64,000 nucleotides of DNA, taken from positions 1,240,001 through 1,304,000 of the forward strand of contig NZ_LN831029.1 in NCBI RefSeq assembly GCF_001457475.1, in the 5' to 3' direction. Below the pieces are notes generated by a model. The model did no database searches. It saw only the letters and a list, made by a program, of their open reading frames with translations, and was not told where the DNA came from. This document shows positions 25,426-34,100 of this stretch, piece after piece. The position numbers were made by a program, and so were the translations under genes. Every line of letters starts with the position of its first letter. Positions within the stretch are counted from its first letter, which is position 1. Source of the stretch: Achromobacter xylosoxidans (GTDB taxonomy: Bacteria > Pseudomonadota > Gammaproteobacteria > Burkholderiales > Burkholderiaceae_B).

Positions 25426-27234
25426 ATGACGGCGGGCAAATCCCGGCCGGCAGAGGGCGCGCGCGGCGAATTGGCCGGTGCTCTGCTGACCTACAAGCGC
25501 AGTTTCGTACACATTGGCGTGTTCTCGGGCGTCATCAATATCCTGATGCTGGCCCCGGCGCTGTACATGCTGCAAGTGTATGACCGGGTGCTGGCCTCCG
25601 GCAACGAAATGACCTTGCTGATGCTCACGGTCATGCTGCTGGGCATGTACGCCTTCATGGGCGGGCTGGAATGGGTGCGCTCGCTGGTGGTGCTGCGCCT
25701 GGGCACGGGCTTCGACCGCAAGCTGTCGCCGCGCATCTACGACGCCGCCTTCAGAGCCAATCTCAAGACCGGCAAGCTCAATGCCGCCCAGCCGCTGGAA
25801 GACTTGCAGCAGCTGCGCCAGTTCGCCACCGGGCAGTCGCTGTTCGCGCTGTTCGATGCGCCGTGGTTCCCGGTGTATGTGCTGGTGATGTTCTGGTTCC
25901 ACCCGGCGCTGGGCTGGTTCGCCCTGGGCGGCACGGCGCTCTTGATGCTGGTGGGCTGGATCAACGAACGGGTCAGCCGCCCGCACCTGCAGAAGGCCGG
26001 CGAACTGGCGATCGCCTCGCGCCGCGATGCCGGGGCCAACCTGCGCAACGCGGAAGTCATCGCCGGCATGGGCATGCTGGCCAACCTGCGTCGCCGCTGG
26101 GCCGAGCAGCATCTGGCCTACGTGCGCGAGCAGAACCTGGCCGGCGCGCGTATGGCGAAGATCCAGGGCTGGAGCAAGGCACTGCGCATGGCGGTGCAAT
26201 CGCTGGCGCTGGGCCTGGGGGCCTGGCTGGTGCTGGAAAACCAGATGACGGCGGGCATGATGATTGCCGGCTCCATCCTGCTGGGCCGCGCCCTGGCCCC
26301 TATCGACCAGATCATTGGCGCATCCCGTCAATGGACGCAGGTGAAGGAAGCCGAGCGGCGCCTGAGCCAGTTGCTTGGTGACTTCCCGCCGCTGGCCAAG
26401 GGCATGGACTTCCCCCGGCCCGCCGGCCACCTGGCGGTGGAGCAGTTGCTGGCCGCCCCGCCCAGCCAGACACAGCCGGTGCTGCACGGCATCAACTTCA
26501 AGCTGGCCGCTGGCGAGACCCTGGTGGTGATCGGCCCCTCGGGCGCGGGCAAGACCACACTGGCCCGCTGCCTGGTCAACGCCTGGCCGCCGCTGCGCGG
26601 CAAGGTGCGGCTGGACAGCGCCCCGCTCGACCAATGGCGGCCAGAAGCGCTGGGCGCGCTGATTGGCTACCTGCCGCAGGACGTGCAGTTGTTCGCCGGC
26701 ACCGTTGCCGAGAACATCGCCCGTTTCGGTGAGGTAAACGAGGCCAAGGTGATCGCCGCCGCGCAGATGGCCGGCGTGCATGAGTTGATCCTGCAACTGC
26801 CCGAGGGCTACCAGACCCGCCTGGGGGAAAACGGCGTGGGTCTGTCTGGCGGCCAGCGCCAGCGCGTGGGCCTGGCACGCGCCCTGTACGGGGAGCCGTG
26901 CCTGGTGGTGCTGGACGAACCCAACGCCAACCTCGACGAAGCCGGCGACGCCATGCTGGCCGAGGCCATTGGACGCATCAAGCGGGCCGGCATCACGCTG
27001 GTGCTGATAACGCACAAGCCCAACATCCTCAAGCAGGCCGACAAGCTGTTGATCTTGCACGCCGGCGCCCAGGCTGACTTCGGCCCGCTGACCGAGGTGA
27101 TGCAGCGCATGCAGCGTAGCGCCCCGCCTCGTCCGCAGCAATCGCCGCCACCGCCACAGCCGCAAGGCCGGGTGATGCCGCTGCCCACCTACGGCGCGGC
27201 CATGAACTTCGCACAGCGCAAGGAGGGCGCATGA
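25426..27234 (+). CDS. hasD: type I secretion ABC transporter, HasD/PrtD-like
   Basis: The 602-residue protein has a membrane domain beginning VHIGVFSGVINILMLAPALYMLQVYDRVL, where the short core MLQVYDRVL is diagnostic of HasD/PrtD exporters. The ATPase domain has GPSGAGKTT (residues 370-378), LSGGQRQR and LVVLDEPNANLD, the PNANLD form typical of this subfamily. It powers one-step export of the HasA-like protein through the adaptor and TolC-like proteins. The start at ATG 25426 is chosen from family alignment. The adaptor gene that normally follows is displaced 945 bases by an inserted toxin-antitoxin pair. Confidence 0.88.
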   Translation: MTAGKSRPAEGARGELAGALLTYKRSFVHIGVFSGVINILMLAPALYMLQVYDRVLASGNEMTLLMLTVMLLGMYAFMGGLEWVRSLVVLRLGTGFDRKLSPRIYDAAFRANLKTGKLNAAQPLEDLQQLRQFATGQSLFALFDAPWFPVYVLVMFWFHPALGWFALGGTALLMLVGWINERVSRPHLQKAGELAIASRRDAGANLRNAEVIAGMGMLANLRRRWAEQHLAYVREQNLAGARMAKIQGWSKALRMAVQSLALGLGAWLVLENQMTAGMMIAGSILLGRALAPIDQIIGASRQWTQVKEAERRLSQLLGDFPPLAKGMDFPRPAGHLAVEQLLAAPPSQTQPVLHGINFKLAAGETLVVIGPSGAGKTTLARCLVNAWPPLRGKVRLDSAPLDQWRPEALGALIGYLPQDVQLFAGTVAENIARFGEVNEAKVIAAAQMAGVHELILQLPEGYQTRLGENGVGLSGGQRQRVGLARALYGEPCLVVLDEPNANLDEAGDAMLAEAIGRIKRAGITLVLITHKPNILKQADKLLILHAGAQADFGPLTEVMQRMQRSAPPRPQQSPPPPQPQGRVMPLPTYGAAMNFAQRKEGA

Positions 27235-27260
27235 ACATGCGCCCGCGGCTAAAGCAGATT

Positions 27261-27752
27261 TCAGGCTTCGCCAACCGCTTGCAGGGCAGCAGTGACCAGC
27301 GCCGGGGCGATGCGGTAGCCATGATCCTGCATCTGGCGCAGCAACGGGGCCAAGTGGTTGACGTGGCCCAGCCGGTGCGCCTGTACCAGAACGCCCAGAA
27401 CGCCAAACAGCGGCAAGCCAAAACTGCGTGCCACCGCACGGCCCCGGCGTTCGTCCATCAACAGGCTGCATTGCAGCGCATGGGCCAGGCTGATGGCCTG
27501 GGATTCACCCTCATCCAGACCGATGATGCTTTGCCTGTAGATGGCATCGTTTCGATCCGGGTGTATCTGCGCATGGTGTTGGGCAAATTCGGCAATGGCC
27601 TGAGCGCCGGGGCGGGACAGGTCGCCGGAGGTTTCCCGCAAGACGGTTTGCGGCAGATGCACCGTGCTGAACACTTCAGTGAGCAGCACCAGTTGCCCGC
27701 AGCCTGCCAGGGCGATCAAGGGGCCGGCATCGGCCACGACGATGGGGCGCAT
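27261..27752 (-). CDS. DUF3368 / PIN-like putative toxin
   Basis: The 163-residue protein begins VVADAGPLIALAGCG and carries GLDEGESQAISLA and LLMDERRGRAVAR, the acidic clusters of the PIN-like DUF3368 family that acts as toxin nucleases. It follows the antitoxin gene with a 3-base gap. It lies on the strand opposite to the secretion operon and convergent with hasD, occupying the space between hasD and hasE. Confidence 0.8.
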   Translation of the reverse strand: MRPIVVADAGPLIALAGCGQLVLLTEVFSTVHLPQTVLRETSGDLSRPGAQAIAEFAQHHAQIHPDRNDAIYRQSIIGLDEGESQAISLAHALQCSLLMDERRGRAVARSFGLPLFGVLGVLVQAHRLGHVNHLAPLLRQMQDHGYRIAPALVTAALQAVGEA

Positions 27753-27755
27753 GGG

Positions 27756-28100
27756 TCAGTTCTGCGCTTGGCCTGCCGCATCGAACCCGGCCAGTTCGTC
27801 CGCCAGTTCAGCCGGATCGTAGTCAACCACGGCAATGCCCTGGCGGCTGATGTAGGCCAGAAACTCGGGATGCTGCATGCCTGCCAGTTTGGCCGCTTTG
27901 CCCGCGCTCAGATCGCCGCTCTGAAACAGGCGGGTCGCCAATGCCACATGCACCCCGGCGCGCAGCAATTCTTCGGTAAAGGGAACGCCGACAAACAACG
28001 GCTGCCCGTGCCGGGTGACGAGCGAAAGCTCACCTTGCTCGGCGATCCGGCTGAGGTCGCCCGAGCGTTCGCGCAGTTCGCGGATGCTGAATGTTTGCAT
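27756..28100 (-). CDS. antitoxin with Phd/YefM-type N-terminus and UPF0175-like C-terminus
   Basis: The 114-residue protein starts MQTFSIRELRERSGDLSRIAE, whose SIRELRERSGDLSR core looks Phd/YefM-like and DNA binding. The C-terminal half (LFQSGDLSAGKAAKLAGMQHPEF) looks like the UPF0175 family, also known as partner of DUF3368 toxins. The start is ATG 28100; a longer frame to 28139 would run through the operator palindrome. It is first in the pair, as for most antitoxins. Confidence 0.78.
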   Translation of the reverse strand: MQTFSIRELRERSGDLSRIAEQGELSLVTRHGQPLFVGVPFTEELLRAGVHVALATRLFQSGDLSAGKAAKLAGMQHPEFLAYISRQGIAVVDYDPAELADELAGFDAAGQAQN

Positions 28101-28116
28101 GGCATGAGCCTCCATT

Positions 28117-28126
28117 TGTGTACACA
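28117..28126. promoter_or_regulatory. probable antitoxin operator palindrome
   Basis: TGTGTACACA is a perfect 10-base palindrome 17-26 bases upstream of the antitoxin start, at the expected promoter. It lies about 55 bases before the hasE-like start on the other strand, so antitoxin binding might also affect that gene. Inferred from position. Confidence 0.45.
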
Positions 28127-28179
28127 CATTGTAGATCAAAAGTTCAGGCAGTTAAAAGAGACATACCAAGGAAATAGCC

Positions 28180-29511
28180 ATGAGTGTGGAATTGAGCATC
28201 GACGCCAAGGACGACTTGCTGTCGGTGGATGACCGCCACTACGTGCGCGTGGGCTGGCTGATCGTGCTGGTGGGCGTGATGGGCTTTCTCGGCTGGGCCA
28301 TGCTGGCACCGCTGGATGCGGGGGTGCCGGTGGAGGCCAAGGTGGTGGTCAGCGGCAACCGCAAGGCAGTGCAGCCGGTTGCCGGGGGCAAGGTGCAAAG
28401 CATCCTGGTGACCGAAGGCCAGCGGGTGAAGGCCGGCCAGGTGCTGGTGGTACTGGAACCCAACGTGGCGGCCAACCAGCTCGATTCGCTGCAGTTCCAG
28501 TTTCTCAGCAGCCTGGCAACGGAAAACCGCCTGATGGCGGAACGCGACGGGGCGGCGCAGATCGCCTTCGACGAGCACCTGCTGCGGGCCGAACGCGAGG
28601 GCCACCAGCAGGCGGCGGAGATCATCCAGGCGCAGCGGCAACTGTTCGACAGCCGCCGCAGCGCCCAGCGCGCCACGCTGGATGGGCTGGAGGCGACCTT
28701 GCGCGGGCTGCGCGAGCAACGCGACAGCCTGCAACGCATCCTGCAATCGCGCCGCAGCCAGCGCGAGACCTTCGAGCGGCAACTGGCGGGCCAGCGTTCG
28801 CTGGCCGACGAAGGCCTGCTGGCGCGCAACCGCCTGCTGGAGTCCGAACGCCAGTACCTGCAACTGGCCGGTTCGCTGGCCGACGACCAGGGGCGCCTGG
28901 CGCAGTTGCAGGGCCAGGTGCAGGAATACGAGCTGCGCCTGATCCAGCAGCGCGAGGACTACCAGAAGGAACTGCGCTCGGCCCTGGCCGAGACCCGCAC
29001 GCGCACGGCGGACCTGCGCTCGCGCCTGGACAGCGCGCAGTACGAAGTGAACAACATGCAGATCGTCGCCCCCACCGAGGGCATCGTGGCGGGGCTGGCG
29101 GTGTTCACCCAGGGCGGGGTGGTCAGCGCGGGCGAGACGCTGATGGACATCGTGCCACTCGATCAGCCGCTGATGGTGCAAGGCAAGCTGCCCGTGCAGA
29201 ACGTGGACAAGGTGCAGGCCGGCCAGCCGGTGGAGCTGGAGTTCATGGCCTTCAACCGCGCCTCCACGCCCAAGCTGCCGGGCACGGTCAAGACGGTTTC
29301 CGCCGACCGCCTGGAAGACGAACAGGGCATGCCCTATTACCACGTCGAGATCGCGGTGGATGACCTGAAGGGCCGCGAGGTGCAGCCGGGCTTGCAGTTG
29401 CAGCCGGGCATGCCGGTGACGGCTTTCGTCAAGACCGGTGAGCGCACCTTGATGAGCTACCTGCTCAAGCCGCTGCGCGACCGTGCCCGCCTGGCGCTGA
29501 CGGAGGAGTGA
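28180..29511 (+). CDS. hasE: type I secretion periplasmic adaptor, HasE/PrtE-like (HlyD family)
   Basis: The 443-residue protein has a short cytoplasmic N-terminus, one membrane segment (VGWLIVLVGVMGFLGWAML, about residues 24-42), lipoyl-like halves (VVVSGNRKAVQPV and VAPTEGIVAGL) around a long coiled coil (about 110-290), and a C-terminal part with VELEFMAFNRASTPKLPGTV typical of HasE/PrtE. It links the ABC exporter to the TolC-like channel. AAGGAA precedes the ATG. The next gene starts directly after its stop. Confidence 0.88.
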   Translation: MSVELSIDAKDDLLSVDDRHYVRVGWLIVLVGVMGFLGWAMLAPLDAGVPVEAKVVVSGNRKAVQPVAGGKVQSILVTEGQRVKAGQVLVVLEPNVAANQLDSLQFQFLSSLATENRLMAERDGAAQIAFDEHLLRAEREGHQQAAEIIQAQRQLFDSRRSAQRATLDGLEATLRGLREQRDSLQRILQSRRSQRETFERQLAGQRSLADEGLLARNRLLESERQYLQLAGSLADDQGRLAQLQGQVQEYELRLIQQREDYQKELRSALAETRTRTADLRSRLDSAQYEVNNMQIVAPTEGIVAGLAVFTQGGVVSAGETLMDIVPLDQPLMVQGKLPVQNVDKVQAGQPVELEFMAFNRASTPKLPGTVKTVSADRLEDEQGMPYYHVEIAVDDLKGREVQPGLQLQPGMPVTAFVKTGERTLMSYLLKPLRDRARLALTEE

Positions 29512-31062
29512 ATGGGCTGGCGAACTTCTCCACTGACACGCATCGCCTCGCTGTATGGCCACCTGTCCGTCCGCTTCCCGCGGCGCGGATTCCTAGCCGG
29601 CAAAGGCCGGTACCTGATCTCCATCGCCACGGTTGTGGTGGCGCTCGCGCCCGATGCCGTGCCGACCGCCCATGCGCAGACGGAATTGGCGTTCCCGCCG
29701 ATGCTGACGCAGCCGGCCGCTTCTGCCGCTGCCACCACGGCGGCGCCGGCCCAAGCGGTGCGCCCCAGCCAGTCGGGCACGCTCGACCTGACGCAGGCCT
29801 ATGAGCGCATGCTGCTCAACGACCCGCAGGTGCGCGCGGCCAGCGCCGCGCTCGCCGCCGGGCGTGACGCCGGCAACATCGCTCGCGCCGCACTGCTGCC
29901 ACAGGCCTCGATCAACTACCTGCGCAACCGCACCAGCCAGACCGAGTATTACGACAGCACGACGGCCGGACAGCAGAGCGTCGACTACCGCTACTTCGGC
30001 CGCCGTGCGGGCCTGACCATCGAACAGACGCTGTTCGACTATTCCGCCATCAGCACCTACCGCATGGGCAAGACCCAGGCCGAGTACGCCGAGGTGCAGT
30101 ACCGGCTGCAACTGCAACAACAGGCCGTGGCGCTGATCGACGCCTATCTGAACGCGCTGCTGGCGCGTGATTCGCTGGATCTGGCCCGGCACCAGTTGCG
30201 GGCGTACCAGGACATGCTGCGCGGCAACGAACGCATGATGGCCCAGGGCGAAGGCACGCGCATCGACATCCTAGAAACCCGCAGCCAGGTGAGCGCCACG
30301 CAGTCGGAGCTGGTGAGCTACGAGAACGACCTGGCGGACCGGCTGCGCGAATTGTCCGCGCTGCTGGGGCAGCCGGTTCACGCAGGCGAGCTGCTGGCCA
30401 TCGACCAGCAGGCCATGCTTGCGCCGCTGCCCGACGGCGAGCTGGAGCGGCTGCTGGCCGATTCCCGCGAGCAGAACCCGGAGGTCCAGGCCGCGCGCCT
30501 GGCGGTGCGCTACAACGACCTCACGGTGGAGCGCGAGAAAGGCCAGTTCATGCCGCGCGTGTCGCTGTACGCGGCGCACGAGCGCATCGTCTCGGATACC
30601 GTCAACAACCGCGGCCGGGACTACAAGACCAACACCATCGGCCTGCAGGTCACCATCCCGCTGTTCAGCGGCGGCTCCAGCTACTACAGCACGCGCCAGG
30701 CCTACAACCGGCTGGAACAGGCGCGCTACGAACTCGAACACACCGCCAACACCACCATCACCACGCTGGAGCAGTACTACCGCGTGTTCAGCACCAGCGC
30801 CGAGCGCATACGCACCTTGCGCCAGAACGTGAGCGACGCCACGGCGCTGGTGGACGCCATGCGCAAGAGCGTGGCCGGCGGGGAACGCACCAACACCGAT
30901 GCCTTGCAGGCCGAACGCCAGTCCTACCAGGCCCGGCAGGCCTTGCTGCGCACCTACGTGGAATGGTTCCAGGCCTACGCCAAGTTGCAGTTCTACGCCG
31001 GCAGGTTCTCGGAAGAAGACGTGCTGGTGCTCAACCGGCATTTGCTGGCGGAGGTTCGATAA
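29512..31062 (+). CDS. hasF: TolC-family outer-membrane channel, HasF/PrtF-like
   Basis: The 516-residue protein has an N-terminal hydrophobic export segment ending near PTAHAQT, then two TolC repeats beginning LDLTQAYERMLLNDPQVRAA (core AYERMLLNDPQVRA) and, in the second half, LERLLADSREQNPEVQAARLAV. It forms the outer-membrane duct of the type I secretion system. Its ATG directly follows the adaptor stop codon, so translation is coupled. Confidence 0.87.
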   Translation: MGWRTSPLTRIASLYGHLSVRFPRRGFLAGKGRYLISIATVVVALAPDAVPTAHAQTELAFPPMLTQPAASAAATTAAPAQAVRPSQSGTLDLTQAYERMLLNDPQVRAASAALAAGRDAGNIARAALLPQASINYLRNRTSQTEYYDSTTAGQQSVDYRYFGRRAGLTIEQTLFDYSAISTYRMGKTQAEYAEVQYRLQLQQQAVALIDAYLNALLARDSLDLARHQLRAYQDMLRGNERMMAQGEGTRIDILETRSQVSATQSELVSYENDLADRLRELSALLGQPVHAGELLAIDQQAMLAPLPDGELERLLADSREQNPEVQAARLAVRYNDLTVEREKGQFMPRVSLYAAHERIVSDTVNNRGRDYKTNTIGLQVTIPLFSGGSSYYSTRQAYNRLEQARYELEHTANTTITTLEQYYRVFSTSAERIRTLRQNVSDATALVDAMRKSVAGGERTNTDALQAERQSYQARQALLRTYVEWFQAYAKLQFYAGRFSEEDVLVLNRHLLAEVR

Positions 31063-31134
31063 GGGGCCTGGGTGATGCGCCCAGGCGCGGTACCGGGGAA
31101 TCCCAAGGGCAAACGGAGATGAAGAGGGTTTCTC

Positions 31135-34100
31135 ATGACGGACGCGAGACGAAACGACACACCATCGAGGGGGCATATCGAAGCAACGCTTCGTGAGGAA
31201 ATCGCCGCCGACCTCGGGATGCCCACCGGGCAACTGGATGCCGATGCCAGCCTCCTGAAGCTGGGCATGGATTCGATGCGCCTGATGGCCTGGATGCATC
31301 GCCTGCGCAAGCGCGGCCACAAGGTCAAATTGCGCGATCTCTACCAGCAGCCCACGGTGCGCGGGTGGAGCCAACTGCTGCAGGACTGCCCGGCCACGGC
31401 ACCGGCTGCCCGGGCGGCACCCCCGGAACCAAGCGGCGCCGCCTCCCCCGCCGCTGTCGTCTGGCCGACCATGGCCGATGGGCACCCCTTCGACCTGACG
31501 CCCGTGCAGCACGCCTACCTGGTGGGGCGTGCGCCCCACCAGACGCTGGGCGGTGTCGGCTGCCATCTGTACCAGGAGTTCGACGGCCAGGGTCTGGATG
31601 CCGATGCTCTGGAGCAGGCCATCGGCGCGCTGGTCGAAAGGCATCCCATGCTGACGGTGACGTTTCTGGACGATGGCCGCCAGCAGCGCCGCCCCGGTAC
31701 CCGCTGGCGCGGCCTGACGCTGCACGACCTGCGCAGCGCTTCGCCCGCCCAGTGCGAGGCCCACTTGCTGGCCATGCGTGCGCGTCATGGCCACCGGGTT
31801 CTGGCTGTCGAGCATGGCGAGAACTTCGATTTCCAGCTCAGCTTGCTGCCCGACGGGCATCACCGCCTGCACGCGGACATCGACTTGCTGGTGCTCGATG
31901 CCGCGAGCTTCAGCCTGGTGTTCGATGAACTGGCGGCGCTGGTTCGCGGCGAGTGCCTGCCGGCGATCTCCGGCGACTACGATTTCCGCAGCTATCTGGC
32001 CCAGGCGGCGCAGGAGAACGAGGCGGCCCGCCAGCAGGCCAAGGCGTTCTGGATGGAGCGCTCGGGCAGTTTGCCGCACGCACCGCGGTTGCCGCTGGCC
32101 TGCGAACCGGCGCAGATCAAGCAGGTTCGCATCTCGCGCCAGCGGGTGGAAATCACCGCCGAGGACTGGGCGCGGTTCCAGGGCCTGGCGGGCGAATGCG
32201 GCGTGACGCCGACGATGGCGCTGGCGACCTGCTTCGGCGCGGTGCTGGCACGCTGGTGCAGCCAGCCACGGCTGCTGCTGAACCTGACGCTGTTCGACCG
32301 CCAGCCGCTGCATCCCGCCGTGGACGGGATGATCGCCGACTTCACCAACATCCTGCTGCTGGACATCGCCGGCGAGGGATCGAGTTTCGATACGCTGGCA
32401 CGGGGCAACCAGCAGACCTTCACCGAGGCCTACGAGCATCGGCATTGGTCGGGCGTGGAACTGCTGCGCGAACTGCGCAAGACGCCGGGCGCCTATCCCC
32501 ACGGCGCCCCGGTGGTGTTCACCAGCAACCTGGGCCGCCCTCTGTTCGGCCGGGACGTGGAGCGCACCCTGGGCGTTCCCGGCTGGGGGATTTCGCAAAC
32601 GCCGCAGGTCTGGATCGACCATCTGGCCTACGAACATGCCGGCTCGGTGTTCCTGCAATGGGACAGCAACGAGGCCCTTTTCCCGACCGGCCTGCTCGAA
32701 GCGATGTTCCAGGCCTACGTGGGCCTGGTGCGGTACCTGCTGGCGCATCCGCAGGCCTGGCGGGAACCCTTGCCCGATCCCATGCCGCAGGCGCAACGGG
32801 CGGTGCGCGAGCGGGTCAATGCCCATGGCGATATACCGGCGCCCGATGGATTGCTGCACGAGGGTTTCTGGCAGCAGGCGCGGACGCGACCGGATGCTCT
32901 GGCCCTGGTGCATGGCGAGCGCCGATTGACCTACGCCGAGCTGGCCTCCCTGGCACGTCGTTGTGCCGGCGCATTGGCCGCGCAAGGTGTGCAGCCGGGC
33001 GACCGGGTGGCGATCAGCATGTCCAAGGGCATCGGCCAGATCGTGGCCGCGCTGGGCATTCTCCATGTGGGCGCGGTGTATGTGCCGGTGTCGCCGGATC
33101 AGCCGTTGGAGCGGCGGCGCACCATCTACCAGGGCGCGGGGGCAAAGCGCATGCTGGTATGCCGCGACGACGGCCTGAACGACGCCGTGGCCGGCGTCAC
33201 CTTCCTGGCCTGGCAGGAGGCCACGGACTATCCACCGCTGGCCGAACCCGTGCAGGTCGATGCGCGCGAGCCGGCCTACATCATCTACACGTCGGGCTCC
33301 ACCGGCATGCCCAAGGGTGTGATCATTTCCCACCGGGGGGCGCTCAATACCTGCGCGGAACTGAACCGGCGCTACGCCGTTTCGGCAGATGACCGGGTAC
33401 TGGCATTGTCGGCGCTGCATTTCGACCTGTCGGTGTACGACATCTTCGGGCTGCTCTCGGCCGGCGGTGCGCTGGTGCTGGTTGACGAGGGCCAGCGGCG
33501 CGACCCCGCCTGCTGGTGCGAGGTCATCGAGCGACATGGCGTGACGGTCTGGAACACGGTTCCGGCGCTGCTGGACATGCTGCTGACCTATGCCGAGGGT
33601 TTCGAGCTGCAGGCTCCCGCCCGCTTGCGTATGGTGATGCTCTCCGGCGACTGGATCGGCCTGGACTTGCCCGGTCGCTACCGCGCGTTTCGCCCGGATG
33701 GGCAGTTCGTGGCCATGGGCGGTGCGACCGAGGCGTCCATCTGGTCCAACGTCTTCGACGTGGATTCCGTGCCGCCGCATTGGCGCTCCATTCCCTACGG
33801 CTATCCGTTGGCGCGGCAGAAGTACCGCGTGGCCGATGCACAAGGCCGCGATTGCCCGGACTGGGTTCCGGGCGAGCTGTGGATTGGCGGCGAAGGCGTG
33901 GCGCTGGGCTATTTCAACGACCCGGAGCGCACGGCGCAGCAATTCGTGAGCTGGCAAGGCGAGCGCTGGTATCGCACCGGCGACATGGGCTGCTACTGGC
34001 CGGACGGCCGGTTGGAATTCCTTGGCCGTCGTGACAAGCAGGTCAAGGTGGGCGGCTACCGCATAGAGCTTGGCGAGATCGAAGCGGCCCTGTTGCGGGT

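Noticed and set aside
25207..27471. A 754-codon minus-strand frame opposite hasD
   Set aside because: It covers the well-supported ABC transporter gene and reads as His/Gln/Arg-rich nonsense.
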